A stretch of 64,000 bases of DNA from Adiantum capillus-veneris. Taxonomy: Eukaryota > Streptophyta > Polypodiopsida > Polypodiales > Pteridaceae. Of the stretch, positions 32,250 to 44,060 are shown in pieces. The position numbers and the translations under genes are program-made. The DNA lies in the NCBI GenBank assembly GCA_014529385.2, contig CM043958.1, positions 143,368,734 through 143,432,733 on the forward strand, read 5' to 3'. The notes beneath the pieces are model-generated. The model saw only the letters and a list, made by a program, of their open reading frames with translations. It did not search any database and was not told where the DNA came from. How positions within the stretch are numbered: the stretch's first letter is position 1; every line of letters starts with the position of its first letter.

Positions 32250-33345
32250 AATGGATCCTAAGGTGAGTTTTGAGTGCTTTAGTAAGGGAAACAAAGTTTT
32301 GGCTATAGTGTTCAACAATATGGTGACACGATTACCAAGGGATGCAATGAAATTCTTCTACATTGAGATTGGAACCAAAGTATCCATAGTACCAGGGACC
32401 ACGTTTTATTGAAAGAGCATTGATTGTAGTTAACTTACTCGTCATCAAGAACCTTTTCATCAATTCTTTGTCTATATTGATGACAGTTCAAAGGATTGGT
32501 TTGCTAACCTAAGACTACTCAAACTTAGGATGTTGCTAGGCCTAGGAGATATGTACTATTATCTAGCAATGCATACATAGATGCTTAGAGTTTTGAAGTT
32601 TCCAAGAAATTTGAAGTACTTGTCACCATTCTAGGGAGGGAAATATTAGAAGATGACCATAGACCCGAGTGTCGTATGAGAGGTCTAAGAGAAGTTCTAG
32701 TGATGAGGGTAAAGAGGAATTTTAAAGAACTAGCTGCAAGAAAAATCAAATTTTGATAAATAAGAATTGTAGACACAATTTTGGTATCCATGTGTACCGG
32801 GTACTCTCTCTCTTTTTCTTGTTTTAAATGGATCTCCTTAATTATCTAGATGAGCTTCCAAGTTACTTCGTGGAATGTATTTTTCAACTATACTATCAAT
32901 TTTCATGTTTGTTGGGAACTTGAAATGGTTCAAACTTCAAAAGAGACTAGAGATTATTTTGTTCCAAACTCGTATAAAGCATGGAAATTATATGTTGATG
33001 CTCAACCCGAACACCGAACGTAAGTACCTATTACATAACATGGCTGATCCATAACCTTGGGTTGAGGAAAATCTTCGAGGTGAGACCCAGGTGCAAAGAA
33101 ATGATCTTTACATTAATCTATGCTCACCTTTGGAAGTAGCTAGTCGATACATCATTCTTGTGAGAAGGTTGTATTTAGAATCTGGGAGAAGTTGAGCAAT
33201 GGGAATCAATTATATTATGTACCTCAGTGACTGGTTTAGCAAAGTCTATGGACCTATCATTAGATACATTCCTCACAATGTCATTATCACTTTTGATGAA
33301 TATGAGAAGCGACTTTGCCCAAGAATTTTGAATAGTAATGGACCA
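32250..33345 (+). pseudogene. Decayed plus-strand gene, family unknown
   Basis: Protein-like sequence starting MDPKVSFECFSKGNK at 32250, continuing RLPRDAMKFFYIEIG, then after Gln/Arg-type stops FVYIDDSSKDWFANLRL. A frameshift near 32560 leads to FEVSKKFEVLVTILGREI. A second coding stretch (about 32926-33345) reads TSKETRDYFVPNSYKAWKL, WVEENLRGETQVQRNDLYIN, ASRYIILVRRLYLESGRS and ITFDEYEKRLCPRILN. Stops here are again TAA or TGA replacing Gln or Arg. No domain is recognised and no similarity to the plus-strand gene at 11290 is obvious. Convergent with the next gene. Confidence 0.4.
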
Positions 33346-33387
33346 AAGTGAGTATTTCTCTACGGAGGATGTAAATGAGCATCACCC

Positions 33388-34930
33388 TTATGTGAATGCC
33401 TTGTCCTTTAGTGCACAATTTGGGACATTGAGCATGGGGCATCTCAAAATAGATGCTTCCCATTCCCTCTTCTTCTCAGACATCAAAAATGTCCAATGCT
33501 TCGTCCCCATCCTCTCACCATGGAGGCTTTGAACCGCTATTTGCAGAGTTCTTTTAAACTTTTTGTCTATTAGGTTTGTACCCCCAAGTGTAAAATGGAC
33601 AAGGATAGAGTAAAGAAGACCTTGTTTGCAGTTAAGCAAACAATTTATGGTCTTTAAGTCCCCATCCATATGCCACTCCACATCAAATCTACCTAAAGCC
33701 TCAACCTTCAACATCTCACCTACAAACTGGGAGTGTATTACTTCTGTAATCCATGGAGTTCTCTCAAAAATCCATGAAAGTACACCATTAGTCTTTCTCT
33801 TTGGGCACCGCATCAACACCCAACCACCCAATGTCATTCTTTGATTGCACACTGAAAGACGGGGTGGGAGATAACTTGATTGAATCACTTTGCTTTGTTT
33901 GCAATAGGGATTCATTCATTAGAGTGACACTTAGCCTCTCTAACCTTTGATCTTTCACTATTTCACACTTATCGAGTTTCAACACAAAAGCAACCTTTGT
34001 GCCAAGCATTGCAAAACAAGTAGATGCAAGATCTTAGACATCATAGTCTATGATAACAAGAATACAAAGAAGTATATTGTGTCACCTTCTTGAGGTAACT
34101 CGTAGAATCTAAGCATAGCTTACTGAAGCCTTTTGAGGTCCACAAATATATTGTTTCACATTGTGTAAAGGAAGCCCTTGGGTATTGAGACAACTAGTGA
34201 GAAGGTTGACTCGATCATCTTGGCTTGTTTTATCGCATGCCTCTTGAATAAAGTTTTTGATAACTAACAAGATAAATGTTAGTGATTAATGTGAAGTAGA
34301 AATGTCTCTTGCAAGTGAAGAACAAATCACCTTGTGGCTGTCACTTGTCATTTGTATGTTGCTCCACCCGTATGTGCAAGTGTTTCAATGGATGAAAATT
34401 CTCGCTTGCATTCTCTTGCACCAAGGGGTGTTTCTTTCGAATGTGTGATGGTGTTGCCAAGCTTTGCAATGTGGGCATCCTTTTCCCACATTTGTTGTTG
34501 GAGAGTTGCAACCTCCCTCTCCAAAGAGGAAATTGTTTCCTGTAATGCTAATGTGTTGAACTGACATTGGTCCATCCAAGAATGCAACGAAGTACTTGCA
34601 CCTCTAGACATGCACTTGCAATAGCCTAAGAAGATTGCTTCTTCCCTTACATGATATTGAAGAAACATTGAAAGGCTATTAAATGATGGATGGAAGTAGC
34701 TTATAGAATCATACAAGTACAATGGCCATCCACTCAAATGTTGATATTAGTCTCACCACCGATGCAACGTTCTTGTGATGATCTCTACTCACCCAATGTG
34801 CGGCCTTTGGTGAAAAATCCGTGAACAAGCGAATATGTATGGTTTTGGTGTGCGGAGTACATGGTGGTGGAGAAGCACAATTTGTGATGTCATTGAGCAC
34901 CATGGCAATTGATGTGTGAGGAAGCAAATG
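33388..34930 (-). pseudogene. Long decayed gene, transposase-like family, copy 2
   Basis: Paralogue of 14640-17052, more decayed. Matching blocks in the same order: WPLYLYDSISYFHPSF (copy 1 APLYFRNVTELLRFIR); a coiled coil, TISSLEREVATLQQQM; VDLKRLQ, stop, AMLRFYELPQEG (copy 1 VDLLKFQESMIRFFGL); LKLDKCEIVKDQRLERLSV with TLMNESL (copy 1 LKLDECQVVKGQRLERVSV, TLMSRAL); LGRFDVEW; and DGDLKTINCLLNCKQG (copy 1 SRDLKTLKCMLGCKQG). Three or more frameshifts and several C-to-T-type stops separate the blocks. Downstream parts of copy 1 (the Lys/Gly linker, LHARLRI) were not found. Conservation of these blocks between two decayed copies shows that the ancestor was a real protein-coding, multi-copy gene. 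Confidence 0.6.
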
Positions 34931-35379
34931 ATGAAAACAGGGAGGGAGGAAAGGGGAGGGTGAAGGGAGGGAGAGAGAGGGGAGAGAGGAGGAAGAGAGA
35001 ACAAAGGTTTTTTTTAAGGGGAAGAAAACAATTTTAAAAATGTGGACTTCAATGCTTGTAGATCAAATTAAAGGTCAAAAAATGATTTTTTGATATGCAT
35101 ATATGTTGGGGGAGTGTTTTAAGGAAAAATTTTATGAAAATAAATTTGAAAAAAAAATAAAAAAATTTGACCCTTCGTTATGCACGTTTTTGATGATGTG
35201 GCCACACTCCTCTCCCTTCACTTTCAAAAATCTAAACAGAGAAAGGAACCTCCTATATCCACATCCTACATGTGCCTAAAAAAAGGCTAGGAAAGCCTAT
35301 TCAAAATTAGCTTCTTGAATACCCTTGTCCCTTTAACCCTACACAACATTAGCTTTAAGTCCTAAATTTTAGGCTTCCT
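34931..35379. other. Spacer, GA-rich then AT-rich
   Basis: GGGAGGGAGAGAGAG stretch (34940-35000) upstream of the minus-strand gene, then AT-rich sequence. Nothing further recognised. Confidence 0.5.
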
Positions 35380-38220
35380 TGCAAGGCTCGTGCAAAGTCC
35401 ATATTTTTCCCAATGTTTTTCAAAAGAAGAAGAATGGTTCATTGCAACTTTGCATAGACTATTGCGGGTTTAATCAAGTTAACACTAAGAACAAGTACCC
35501 CATTCCTAGGATTGATGAGCTATTGGATACGCTATATGGAGCTAAGATCTTTGTAAAGACTGATCTTTGATCTAGATACTATCAGATAAGGATCAAAGAA
35601 TCAGACATTCCAAAGACAACTTTCAATACTAAATATGGACATTATGAGTTCACAACAATAATGTCTTTTGGTCTTATCAATGCTTCTGCAAGCTTCAATC
35701 GACTGATGTAGGATATTTTTAGACCTTACCCAGATGATTTTGTGATGGTTTTCTTTGATGATACAATGATTTATTCTAAAGATGAGGCAAATCATGAAGA
35801 GCACATATGTAAAGTATGAAAGATCCTATGCCAACATCAACTTTATGCAAGGAAAGTAAATGTACCTTTTGTTCTCCCCGAGCTGGCAATCTTGGCTTTA
35901 TTATATCTTCCAAACGTATCTCAATTGACCCCAATAAAATCAAGGACATTGTGGAATGGCCTCAACCTACTTTTGTTAGTGAAATAAGGGGATTTATTGG
36001 GATTACAAGATGGTACAAGATATTTGTCAAGGATTATGCTCTAAATGCAGCATCTTTAATAGAGTTATTAAGGGAAGGAATGATAGAGTGGAGAGCAGAA
36101 CACAAGGCCAACTTTGCATATCTTAAATCTTTCCTAGTATCAGCCACTATTCTAAAGATTCTCAATTTCAACAAAGAGTTTGAAGTTATAATAGATGCCA
36201 ACAAACTTTCCTTAGGAGGGGTCCTTACTCAAGAAGGTATGCCAATAGCCTATACTTCTCGAAAGCTCAGGGATCATGATAAGAATTTCCCTACCTATGA
36301 CTTGAAACTCTTAGCAATCATCCATACATTAGAGCTATGGAGACATTATCTTCTCATGTGCAAATTTCAATTAGTCGCTCATCATAAAAGCTTGAAGTAG
36401 ATCTTGGCACAATGGAACCTCAACACGAGGCGAAGGAGATAGATTGAACTTCTTCAAGAATATGAATTTGACATAAAGTATAGACCTGAGAAGGGCAATG
36501 TGATTGCAGATGGACTCAGTTGCAAATCTTTTCTTAATGATATCTCTATACCGAATACCTATTTGGAAGAGGATTAAGGAAGCATCTTCAAAAGACCTAG
36601 ATTATCAGTAGTTGTCCTTGAAAATTTCTTGTGGGGTGCAGTATGTAATCATGTTAATGTACCACGTGGGTTCAACAAGAGAGGTTTTAAAATGCAAAAG
36701 AAAATCACGCAATTTAATAGAGATACATTAAAATAAGGGGTTTTTATATTTAATTTTAAAAAAATCAGGGATTATTTTATTCATTCAGACATGTTAAAAA
36801 GGGATTTTTAAATACCCCACGAGCGAACATTATATAAGGCAGTACTGAATAGTACACCCCTAGGGGAGATTCAATAAGGCAGGCACCTAAAGAAACACAT
36901 ATCCCAATAAGGGATTACTCTCTTTTCGGGGGATGTCTTTATTTCCAATAGAGGCTTTGTGTACCTAAGGACCTAGCACTAAAGAAAATAGTCTTATTTG
37001 AGGCTCATGATAACCCAACTTTAGGACATCCTATGTATTCAAAAACCCTAAATGCTGCTAGGAGAAGCTACTTTTGGCTAGGTATGAAGGGGGATGTTTT
37101 TTACTACGTGAAACAATGTCTCTCATACCAACGGATTAAGGCTATACAAATCAAATTACTTGGACAACTCCAACCCATTGATGTACCCCAAAGGAGATGG
37201 GAATGTATCAGGATGAACTTTTTCACTAGATTACACATTGTTGGGGGTACGATTTAGTATTTGTGGTTGTTGATATGCTCACTAAGGTAGCTCTCTTGAT
37301 ACTCATAAAGACTACCTTCACTGCTTCTCATATTGCTAGAATCTTCATTAAGGAGATCTTTGGAGTACATGGTCTACCAAAAAGAACTGTCAACGACAGG
37401 GATGCACAATTTACCTCAAAGTTTTGGATCACACTCTTTTAAGCTATTGGAACTCAACTATGTTTTAGCACAACATATCATCCTCAGAAAATTGGGCAGT
37501 CTGAAAGAGTATACCAGGTGATTGAGGATATTCTTAGATCTTATTGTTCACAGGAACCAAAAAAGTGGATTCAATATCTCCCTTTGGTAGAATATGCCTA
37601 CAATTCCTTTGAACATAGAAGCATAGGCATATCACCGTTCAAAGCTCTTTACGGTTAGGAATGTTTAGCCTTGTTAAATTTCTCAGATCCTACTATTAAG
37701 ATGGAAGCCTCAAAGCAAATGCTTGAAGAAATTGAAGCCCAAACCAAAGCTATTTATAAGGATATTGAAGCTACTCAGGATAGACATAAGCATTATGCAA
37801 ATAAGAGAAGATCAGACAGAGCCTTTAAAGAAGGAGACAAGGTATTCCTTTAAGTCAGAAGTAACCTATTTGTGGGAAAGTACAAGAAGCTCAGCCCATA
37901 ATACTATGGACCCTATGAGATTGTCAAAGTAGTAAGTGGTCAAACTTACAAGTTAAAGCTATCCTCTAACCTCACAATTCATGATGTCTTCCATGTTAGT
38001 CTACTAAAACCTTAGGTTCCTAACCCCAATCAAATTTTGAATGTTGTTCCAACCCAAGGAGTCCTTGAATTTCAAATTGACTATGTCCTAGAAACTCGAG
38101 AAAGTAAGCTTAGGAATAGAAGCATCACCGAGCAACATGGGAAGTTGAAACGTCTCTTCACAAAGACTATCCCAACTTACCATTGAGATGAGGACACCCC
38201 AAATTTTTTATGTTGGGAAG
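35380..38220 (+). mobile_element. Ty3/gypsy pol (RT, RNase H, integrase), 5'-truncated and decayed
   Basis: Reverse transcriptase starts near QKKKNGSLQLCIDYCGFN and KNKYPIPRIDELLDTLYGAK, with the catalytic FFDD box (VFFDDTMIYSK, about 35745-35780). RNase H: EVIIDANKLSLGGVLTQEG, AYTSRKLRDHDKNFPTYD, and the tether-end phrase YRPEKGNVIADGLS. Integrase zinc region: EAHDNPTLGHPMYSKT with CLSYQR, where the second Cys of CxxC is Tyr. Integrase core: RMNFFTRLH has Asn where the first catalytic Asp is usual; NDRDAQFTSKFW and QSERVYQVIEDI retain the second Asp and the Glu. The end has GPYEIVKVVSGQTYKLKL and IHDVFHVSLLKP. Many stops are of the CAG/CGA/TGG transition type. Gag and protease are missing and a small element is inserted between RNase H and integrase. 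Confidence 0.9.
36628..36863 (+). mobile_element. Small inverted-repeat element (MITE) copy A, inside the gypsy pol
   Basis: 236 bp, related to 41779-42026 in opposite orientation; shared blocks are TATGTAATCATGTTAATGTA, GAGATACATTAAAATAAGGG and TTATTCATTCA. Its ends GGGGTGCAGTAT and, complemented, GGGGTGTACTAT form an inverted repeat. It interrupts the pol frame between the RNase H end and the integrase zinc region. A target duplication is no longer clear. Confidence 0.7.
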
Positions 38221-38839
38221 GATGTAAGGTCTCCACCACCCTAGCAAAGGGGAGTCTCCATGTAAATTAAAATCACTATGTTATTTTGTTCGTAAATAGG
38301 AAAGGTCTCTATTTTTAGCAGTTTTTCCACCTTTGATGGACTATCGATGTGAAGATTGACATAGGCCTCTTCAAAATGAAATTTTAGATTTTTATCACCT
38401 TTGTCCACAAATAGTAAATTTTTGAGGAACTTGCACCTATCTAGATGTGATCCTCTTGTCCTAACCTACCCCGCCCTAAATTTTCATAAAAATAGCTACC
38501 GGCTTCAAAAACTCCTAATTGTAGCAGGTACATACAACTACTACATTAATGCGTTGTCCTCAAGCTCATATTTTAAAAGCAGTTCTAAAAATTAAATCTT
38601 GATAAGCTAAGCTCATCCAGATTAATGAATCCTTATCCCAATTTTAATAGGTTTAATTCATAATTCAAAGGTATGTATGTGTATTCATGTGCATGGGCAT
38701 GCATGTGCATGTGTATGCATGTCCATGGATGCCCATAGGATGACCCATAGCCATGGACCCATATGTTTTGGAAAGAATGACTCTAAGCATGGGGTTACAT
38801 GAGGTGTAGCACCCAAAGTTGCCATGAAAAGCTAAGGGG

Positions 38840-39070
38840 ATGGTCACTTGACACCTTTATTGGCAAGCAATGGTGTACTTGACACCTCTACAATTGAGAA
38901 TAGCAAGAGGTGCCATGGAAAGCTAAGGGGATAGTCATTTGACACCTTTATTGAAAAGCAATGGTGTACTTAACACCATTGCTTGACACCTGTATTGGCA
39001 AGCAATGGTGTACTTGACACCATTGCTTGACACCTCTATTGGCAAGCAATGGTGTACTTGACACCTCTAA
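38840..39070. repeat. Short-period tandem repeat
   Basis: Repeated units of ACACCTCTATTGGCAAGCAA and TGGTGTACTTGACACC, about 35-60 bp each, five or so copies. Confidence 0.8.
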
Positions 39071-39164
39071 AATTGATAATAGCAAGAGGGGGTGCCCTTG
39101 GAATCTCGGGGCTAGCTTGGTAATCAAGGGGCCAGCTTAAGCAGGGCCCCAACTTACTAACATC

Positions 39165-39173
39165 TATATAAGG
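39165..39173 (+). promoter_or_regulatory. TATA-box-like motif
   Basis: TATATAAGG is followed about 20 bp later by TCTCTCACATATTACACTC. Its position inside the putative LTR suggests a retroelement promoter. Confidence 0.4.
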
Positions 39174-39300
39174 AGCCCTTCTCTCACATATTACACTCAC
39201 ACTAAAGACAAGGAAATTATTCTACTGTGGCAATTCATTGGTGAAGCAACTCCAAACCTTGTGATACCACTAACTCCTAGGCACATTACATTGATGAGCT

Positions 39301-41401
39301 TTGTTGCATCAATTCACTTGTACGTCTATCTCTTCTTTTATCAAGAAACTCCCCAAAAAGTAATATCATTTCTTATTCTTATCTATCTAAAGTCAAGTGG
39401 AAACAACGGAGATTCTACTTATTTTATAACTCTATTCTATGATTCCTCTATATGCATGCAAGATGGTATCAATTCAAAACAAGCGTTTTACTTGTGCAAT
39501 CAAGAAAATCATCAACTACTTTATATAAGATGATAGCATGACCCCTAACCTAAACAATTGGTATGCATCAAGCTTGCAAAAGATAAATCAAGGTTGTCCA
39601 TGAATGTACGAAAATGAGATTAATGTATGAGTTATAGTGTATATTTATCATGGATCTATGGCAGGAATAAGTAGAATATATATTTTTGAGCAATGTGTGA
39701 CATAACCATATATTGCTGGTACTATAAAATTCGTAATCATTCACCTTACTTCCATTGGTTTTTCTACACATTAGCTTGCTAAAACAGTCATGTGTGTTTG
39801 CAATGCTCTAACTATTCGGGTTTGCGATAGTGGTTCCGACTCTGCCAGCTTCTTCCCGTGGTAGCCTTGTGACCTCGACAGGTAGAGAGAGCGAGCAACA
39901 TTGGCTCTCAACTCAGATCCAACATTGACAAACATGCTTTCTAGAGCATCGACTACGGATTTTTTGATGATCTTCTTGGAAATTTGACATTTTTTGCTTG
40001 GCATCAACAGCTACAATTTCAGCGATCTCTTCTGTCCGACAATGGAAGGCGATATCAACCAGGTTTTCTTGACTCTGACATAGCAAGAGCGAGCAAGAGC
40101 GTTTTTGGCTCTCCTCCGATGTAGCCTCGCCAATAGCTTTCTTCCCTTGACCATTTTCTCTGACGGACATCCCCTCGCACCCTCAGCTTTTTCACCTCGA
40201 CACAGTGAGAGACAAACGAGCTAGAGCAACATCGGCTCTCCTCTAGCCCCCATTTGGAGCGGCCCGGCTCCGACATAGTTTCCACGGCATTTTGGTTTCT
40301 AGGGTTTTCCAATTTTTAGCTTCAGTGGTACATACCAATGCATAGCAGCTTCGACGACCCATTTCAAAGCAGTTTTCCCTGTGAACACGCCTCTCACACG
40401 ACAATTTTGACCACACATAGCTAGTTGATTGTGCTTTGTGTTTTGGTTTTTGATCAACGTGTTTTTTAACCGATGAGGTTGTGTGCCAATTTCCCAACAA
40501 TTTTTGCTCAGAGGTTGAGCGTGCAGTGTAGGCTATGTATGATTGTGTGGGGCATTCCAGAGAGTAGTTTCAACACAATTTTGTGCTTTTTTTTTGCTAT
40601 GTATGCATTTCGGATACAGCTTGAGCTAGGTAAAGCTCACATGTACTAGGCTCACTGGTTTACAACATTTCTGGATAGGTATAGGTCCATAGAGCCACTC
40701 GTTTAGGAGTGAGCCAGTTTGCCAGGATTTTGACAATGCTTGTATACCATTTGTGGATCTGTTTACTAAGACACCAGGTGTCTGTCTATGCTTTATGTGG
40801 TATGGTGAGATTTTTTGAGTTTTCACTCAGTTTTTAGGGGAAATTTTGTCGGATTTTTCCCAGATTCTTGCCATGTTTCATGTGTATCTTCAATTTTTCT
40901 CTTTGATGGTTTCCTAGTCAAGTTTGACTCCCACTTTGACAAGTTTTGTTAGCTTGGACACAAATGAGTGTTCTTGTACTCACTCTCGTAGGAGTGAGGA
41001 TTGCATATGCTTGTGTGGCTATAGACTTTGCCAGTCATAGGTTTCATAGGTTTCTTGCATGCACTTTCTCTTATGGGATGTGTTTTGGCTAGTTTTCTCA
41101 CTACTTGTGTATATGGTTATGTGCTTTACGCTCAATTGAGCTATTTGTCCTACATTGTGTGCTTGCAGATATAGAAGATTGTGGAGCTGTTTTTATGCAT
41201 ATGTGAGCATTGGTTTTGATGCGTTTGATCATGGTTTCCATGATTTTGTAGTGGTCGAGTTATCTCCCACTCTATTGCCAGTGTGGCATGGTTTATGGCA
41301 AAGATTGTACTTGAGTTTTTTGCTCAGTTTACAGGGGAGACTCTGCTAGTTTTCTCTCAGCATTTCTCGCCATAGTTTCTTGATATTCACTTATGGTTGC
41401 A
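39301..41401. other. Gene-poor stretch with unrecognised minus-strand frames
   Basis: Between 40500 and 39771 the minus strand has several overlapping open frames. One shifted reading gives KKSVVDALESMFVNVGSELRA and ARSLYLSRSQGYHGKKLAES, which looks protein-like but belongs to no family I know. The rest (40500-41400) is T/G-rich with no coding signal. Confidence 0.35.
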
Positions 41402-41720
41402 AACATGTGTGACAATTTAGAGGCTAGAGTGATGACTCGTGAGAGACAATGGTCTCATAGTTTCTGATACATGCCATGGTGGCATTGTATTCGTATAGGG
41501 CACATTAGGCACCATTGTTTCAAGTGTATGAGACGACTGCGGAAATGTATACGAGATGCACATGAGGTTTTGACACATGCTAGAGTGGTGGCTTCATATG
41601 CCAGTGATGGTGATTTCATGCTTCCCTTTAGCATTCCTCCTGCTTACATGTCTTAGAGAGGTGACACTTCTCCATGTTGGTTGTCAGATGAGGATGTAGT
41701 TTTCCACATCACATCGTGAT
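41402..41720 (+). pseudogene. Zinc-knuckle (gag-like) fragment
   Basis: A frame from MCDNLEARVMTRERQWSH runs through a TGA into YMPWWHCIRIGHIRHHCFKC, a degenerate CCHC knuckle in which the first Cys is Trp, then RDAHEVLTHARVVASY and, after a TAG, GDTSPCWLSDEDVVFHI. Likely debris of a retroelement gag. The inverted-repeat element copy B lies directly downstream. Confidence 0.4.
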
Positions 41721-41778
41721 TAGTTTAGCACCTTCTCTAGTGGGAGCTTTGGTTGTCTACACTTGGCTGATGGTTGAC

Positions 41779-42026
41779 CTGGGGGGCTTCACCATTTAGT
41801 ACCCCACTATATAACGTGCGTTCATGGTGTATTAAAAAAATCCCTCTTTTAACATGTGTGAATGAATAAAATGACCCCTTATTTTAGTAATTTTTCCCAA
41901 AATTGAATATAAAAATCCCTTATTTTAATGTATCTCTGTTAAATTGCCTAAATTTTTTGCATTTTAAAACCCCTCCTTTCGAACTCACGTTATACATTAA
42001 CATGATTACATAGTGCACCCCCCGAG
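41779..42026 (-). mobile_element. Small inverted-repeat element (MITE) copy B with 8-bp target duplication
   Basis: 248 bp flanked by TGGTTGAC at 41771-41778 and 42027-42034. Ends: CTGGGGGGCTTCACCAT and, complemented, CTCGGGGGGTGCACTATG. The 8-bp duplication suggests a hAT-like mobiliser. It is the reverse orientation of copy A at 36628 and has no coding capacity. Confidence 0.8.
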
Positions 42027-42299
42027 TGGTTGACATAAAGGGCACAAGAGATCTTTGCTTGTCATCCTAGTGGTGCATCATATATGCTATGACATGTGCA
42101 ATATGTTCCTCATCTGAGATAGAATTTGATCTTAGTGAGACAGTTAGCAAATTGTGGATGTCAGACATTGCTTAGAGAGCAATCTTTCTAGATGCATTGT
42201 GGTTCATTAGTGATTGCTAGAGGAGCCTGCAGTGGCTTGGTATAGTGGAACTGTGCGTCCTGGCACCAACTCATCAGCCTCTAGCATGAGAATATCAAA

Positions 42300-43140
42300 G
42301 AACTCTATGTTGTCATCTTTGCATGTGTCTCTAGGGAGCAAAATTGCTCTACCTCTACCTGCAAAGACTCTAACAATGCTTCCTGCATCTCACTAGAGAA
42401 ATTCCACTCTACCTCTATCTCTATATTGCATATGCTCAAATAAATCACGAACAATATGCACCCATTGTTGTGCAATGGCTGCCATACCCCTATTATCTTG
42501 AGTCTCCATTTGGACTTCATTGTAAACATTTTGTCATTGTGTAAATGCCATTGCATTGTAGCCTTATGCACCCCACTCAATCTTCTTCCTTATCTTGCTT
42601 TGCTCAAGAAGTTGTTGCATCACTGTTGTAGTTCTCTAGCCTCTCAAAATCCACCTCCTCTCAAATTTTGCAATGCAAGCACACCATAACCCTATCCATT
42701 TGAAAAACTTTCTATTGGCTAATTTCATAGATGTCACCAATTATTTCCACCAACACTCTTCAAATTATCAAAATCTTCACTTACATCTTGTTTACGGGCC
42801 TTCAGCTTCATTAGAACTCTTTGTGGAAATCTTACAAAAATCATGCTCACAAAGCCTACCATGCCTATCTAAGTTCTCCTTCTAGAGCATTGAACCATGC
42901 TTTAGCCTTACCTCACATTACCAAAGGCATATCTTGCATCTTGATTTTGTCATTATGCATGCAGAGAGATAGCATGTAGAGCTCCAAATCCACTCTCCAC
43001 TCATCCATATTCTCTTCACTTGCGAAAATAGACCCATGAATTCATGTTTTCATCTCTCCAAACTTAAAAAGTTGCTTCTACTTTGACCAAGGAGCAATTA
43101 CTTGATGCTCCACTATGGGGGCACTAGAAGATGAAAAGCA
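42300..43140 (-). pseudogene. Retrotransposon gag-like fragment
   Basis: Minus-strand reading gives FHGSIFASEENMDEWRVDL, ELYMLSLCMHNDKIKMQDM and GKAKAWFNALEGELR. This matches the general gag pattern F.G..N..EW...FE.Y......D..K.......L.G.A..W...L of plant LTR elements. It is interrupted by Gln/Arg-type stops and frameshifts. Confidence 0.45.
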
Positions 43141-43507
43141 AGAACACACCAATGCTTCTCTATAGCCTTGGTTTCACATAGCACCTGAATAGACCTGCAA
43201 ACACACTCACAGTTTGGAAATCTTGCACACACTAGTTACACTAGCACCATAACATATATACACACACCATTCTTCCCTCTTGCTCTCTGACACACATACT
43301 CTACATACACATACAGTTTGGGAGTGCATTGCTTCCATAGGGATGAAGTAACCAAGATGGAGAATATGATGTAGGAGACAATGCTTCTGAAAAGAAACAC
43401 GGATGGGTAGAGTTGGTACACTTTCAAAAGACCTTCAAAAATCCTCTTCAACAAGATTTTGAGATCATCATAACCATATCAAATTTGAAATTTCATAGCA
43501 CGAGCCT

Positions 43508-43509
<2 letters not shown>

Positions 43510-43573
<64 letters not shown>
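43510..43573. repeat. (CT)n microsatellite
   Basis: Uninterrupted CT run of about 64 bp. Apparent Ser-Leu and Arg-Glu frames across it are artefacts. Confidence 0.95.
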
Positions 43574-43575
<2 letters not shown>

Positions 43576-43942
43576 CCCACACAGTCTTTGGTACAACACA
43601 CACAAAAGCACGAGTGGTGGAGCAAGAGGAAGAAGAAGAAGATAGAGGCAAAAAAGTCCTATTTTGGGCTATGGAAACTTTCAAAAGCCCTCTCTATACA
43701 ATGATATCCTCTCTCCCCTTTCTTGTCCCCCTTCATGGAGCCAATATAATTTTTGATTCTCAGTTGTCTTTCTCTTCAGAATTATTTTTTCGAAAAGTTT
43801 TGTTTTTTGCTTTAATAATGAGTAGCATGGCGCGATAGATCTGGAATGTGCACCAAGGAAGCGGTCAAGACAGGTGGCTCCACCATAGCTTGGGTCCTCC
43901 ATGAGCTCTTAAGTCTTGTGATGTCTTATGAGGGCCTTTCTC

Positions 43943-43951
43943 TATAAATAG
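43943..43951 (+). promoter_or_regulatory. TATA-box-like core promoter, LTR-type
   Basis: TATAAATAG is followed by TTCCCACTACATGTCACC about 40 bp on, as at 5635. Probably from a decayed LTR. Confidence 0.4.
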
Positions 43952-44017
43952 AGTGAAATTCAACCCCTTGACTCTGCTTATGGGTTTATTCCCACTACAT
44001 GTCACCTCTTGAGGCAT

Positions 44018-44060
44018 CCCCCCCCCCCCCCCCCCCCAAAAAAAAAAAAAAAAAAAAAAA
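44018..44060. repeat. Poly-C / poly-A tract
   Basis: About 20 C followed immediately by about 22 A. Such a junction is unusual and prone to sequencing-length error. Confidence 0.85.

Larger units (their letters stand above)
38224..39300 (+). repeat. Putative 3' LTR of the gypsy element
   Basis: TGTAAGGTCTCCACC just after the pol end is a plausible LTR start. A core promoter (TATATAAGG, 39165) and a short leader lie near its right end. The right border and a second copy were not found, so this is tentative. Confidence 0.35.

Noticed and set aside
43493-43684. Open frames made of Arg-Glu or Ser-Leu repeats (also at 17289, 31237, 52824, 60494, 61344)
   Set aside because: They are translations of (CT)n or (AG)n microsatellites and have no other coding support.
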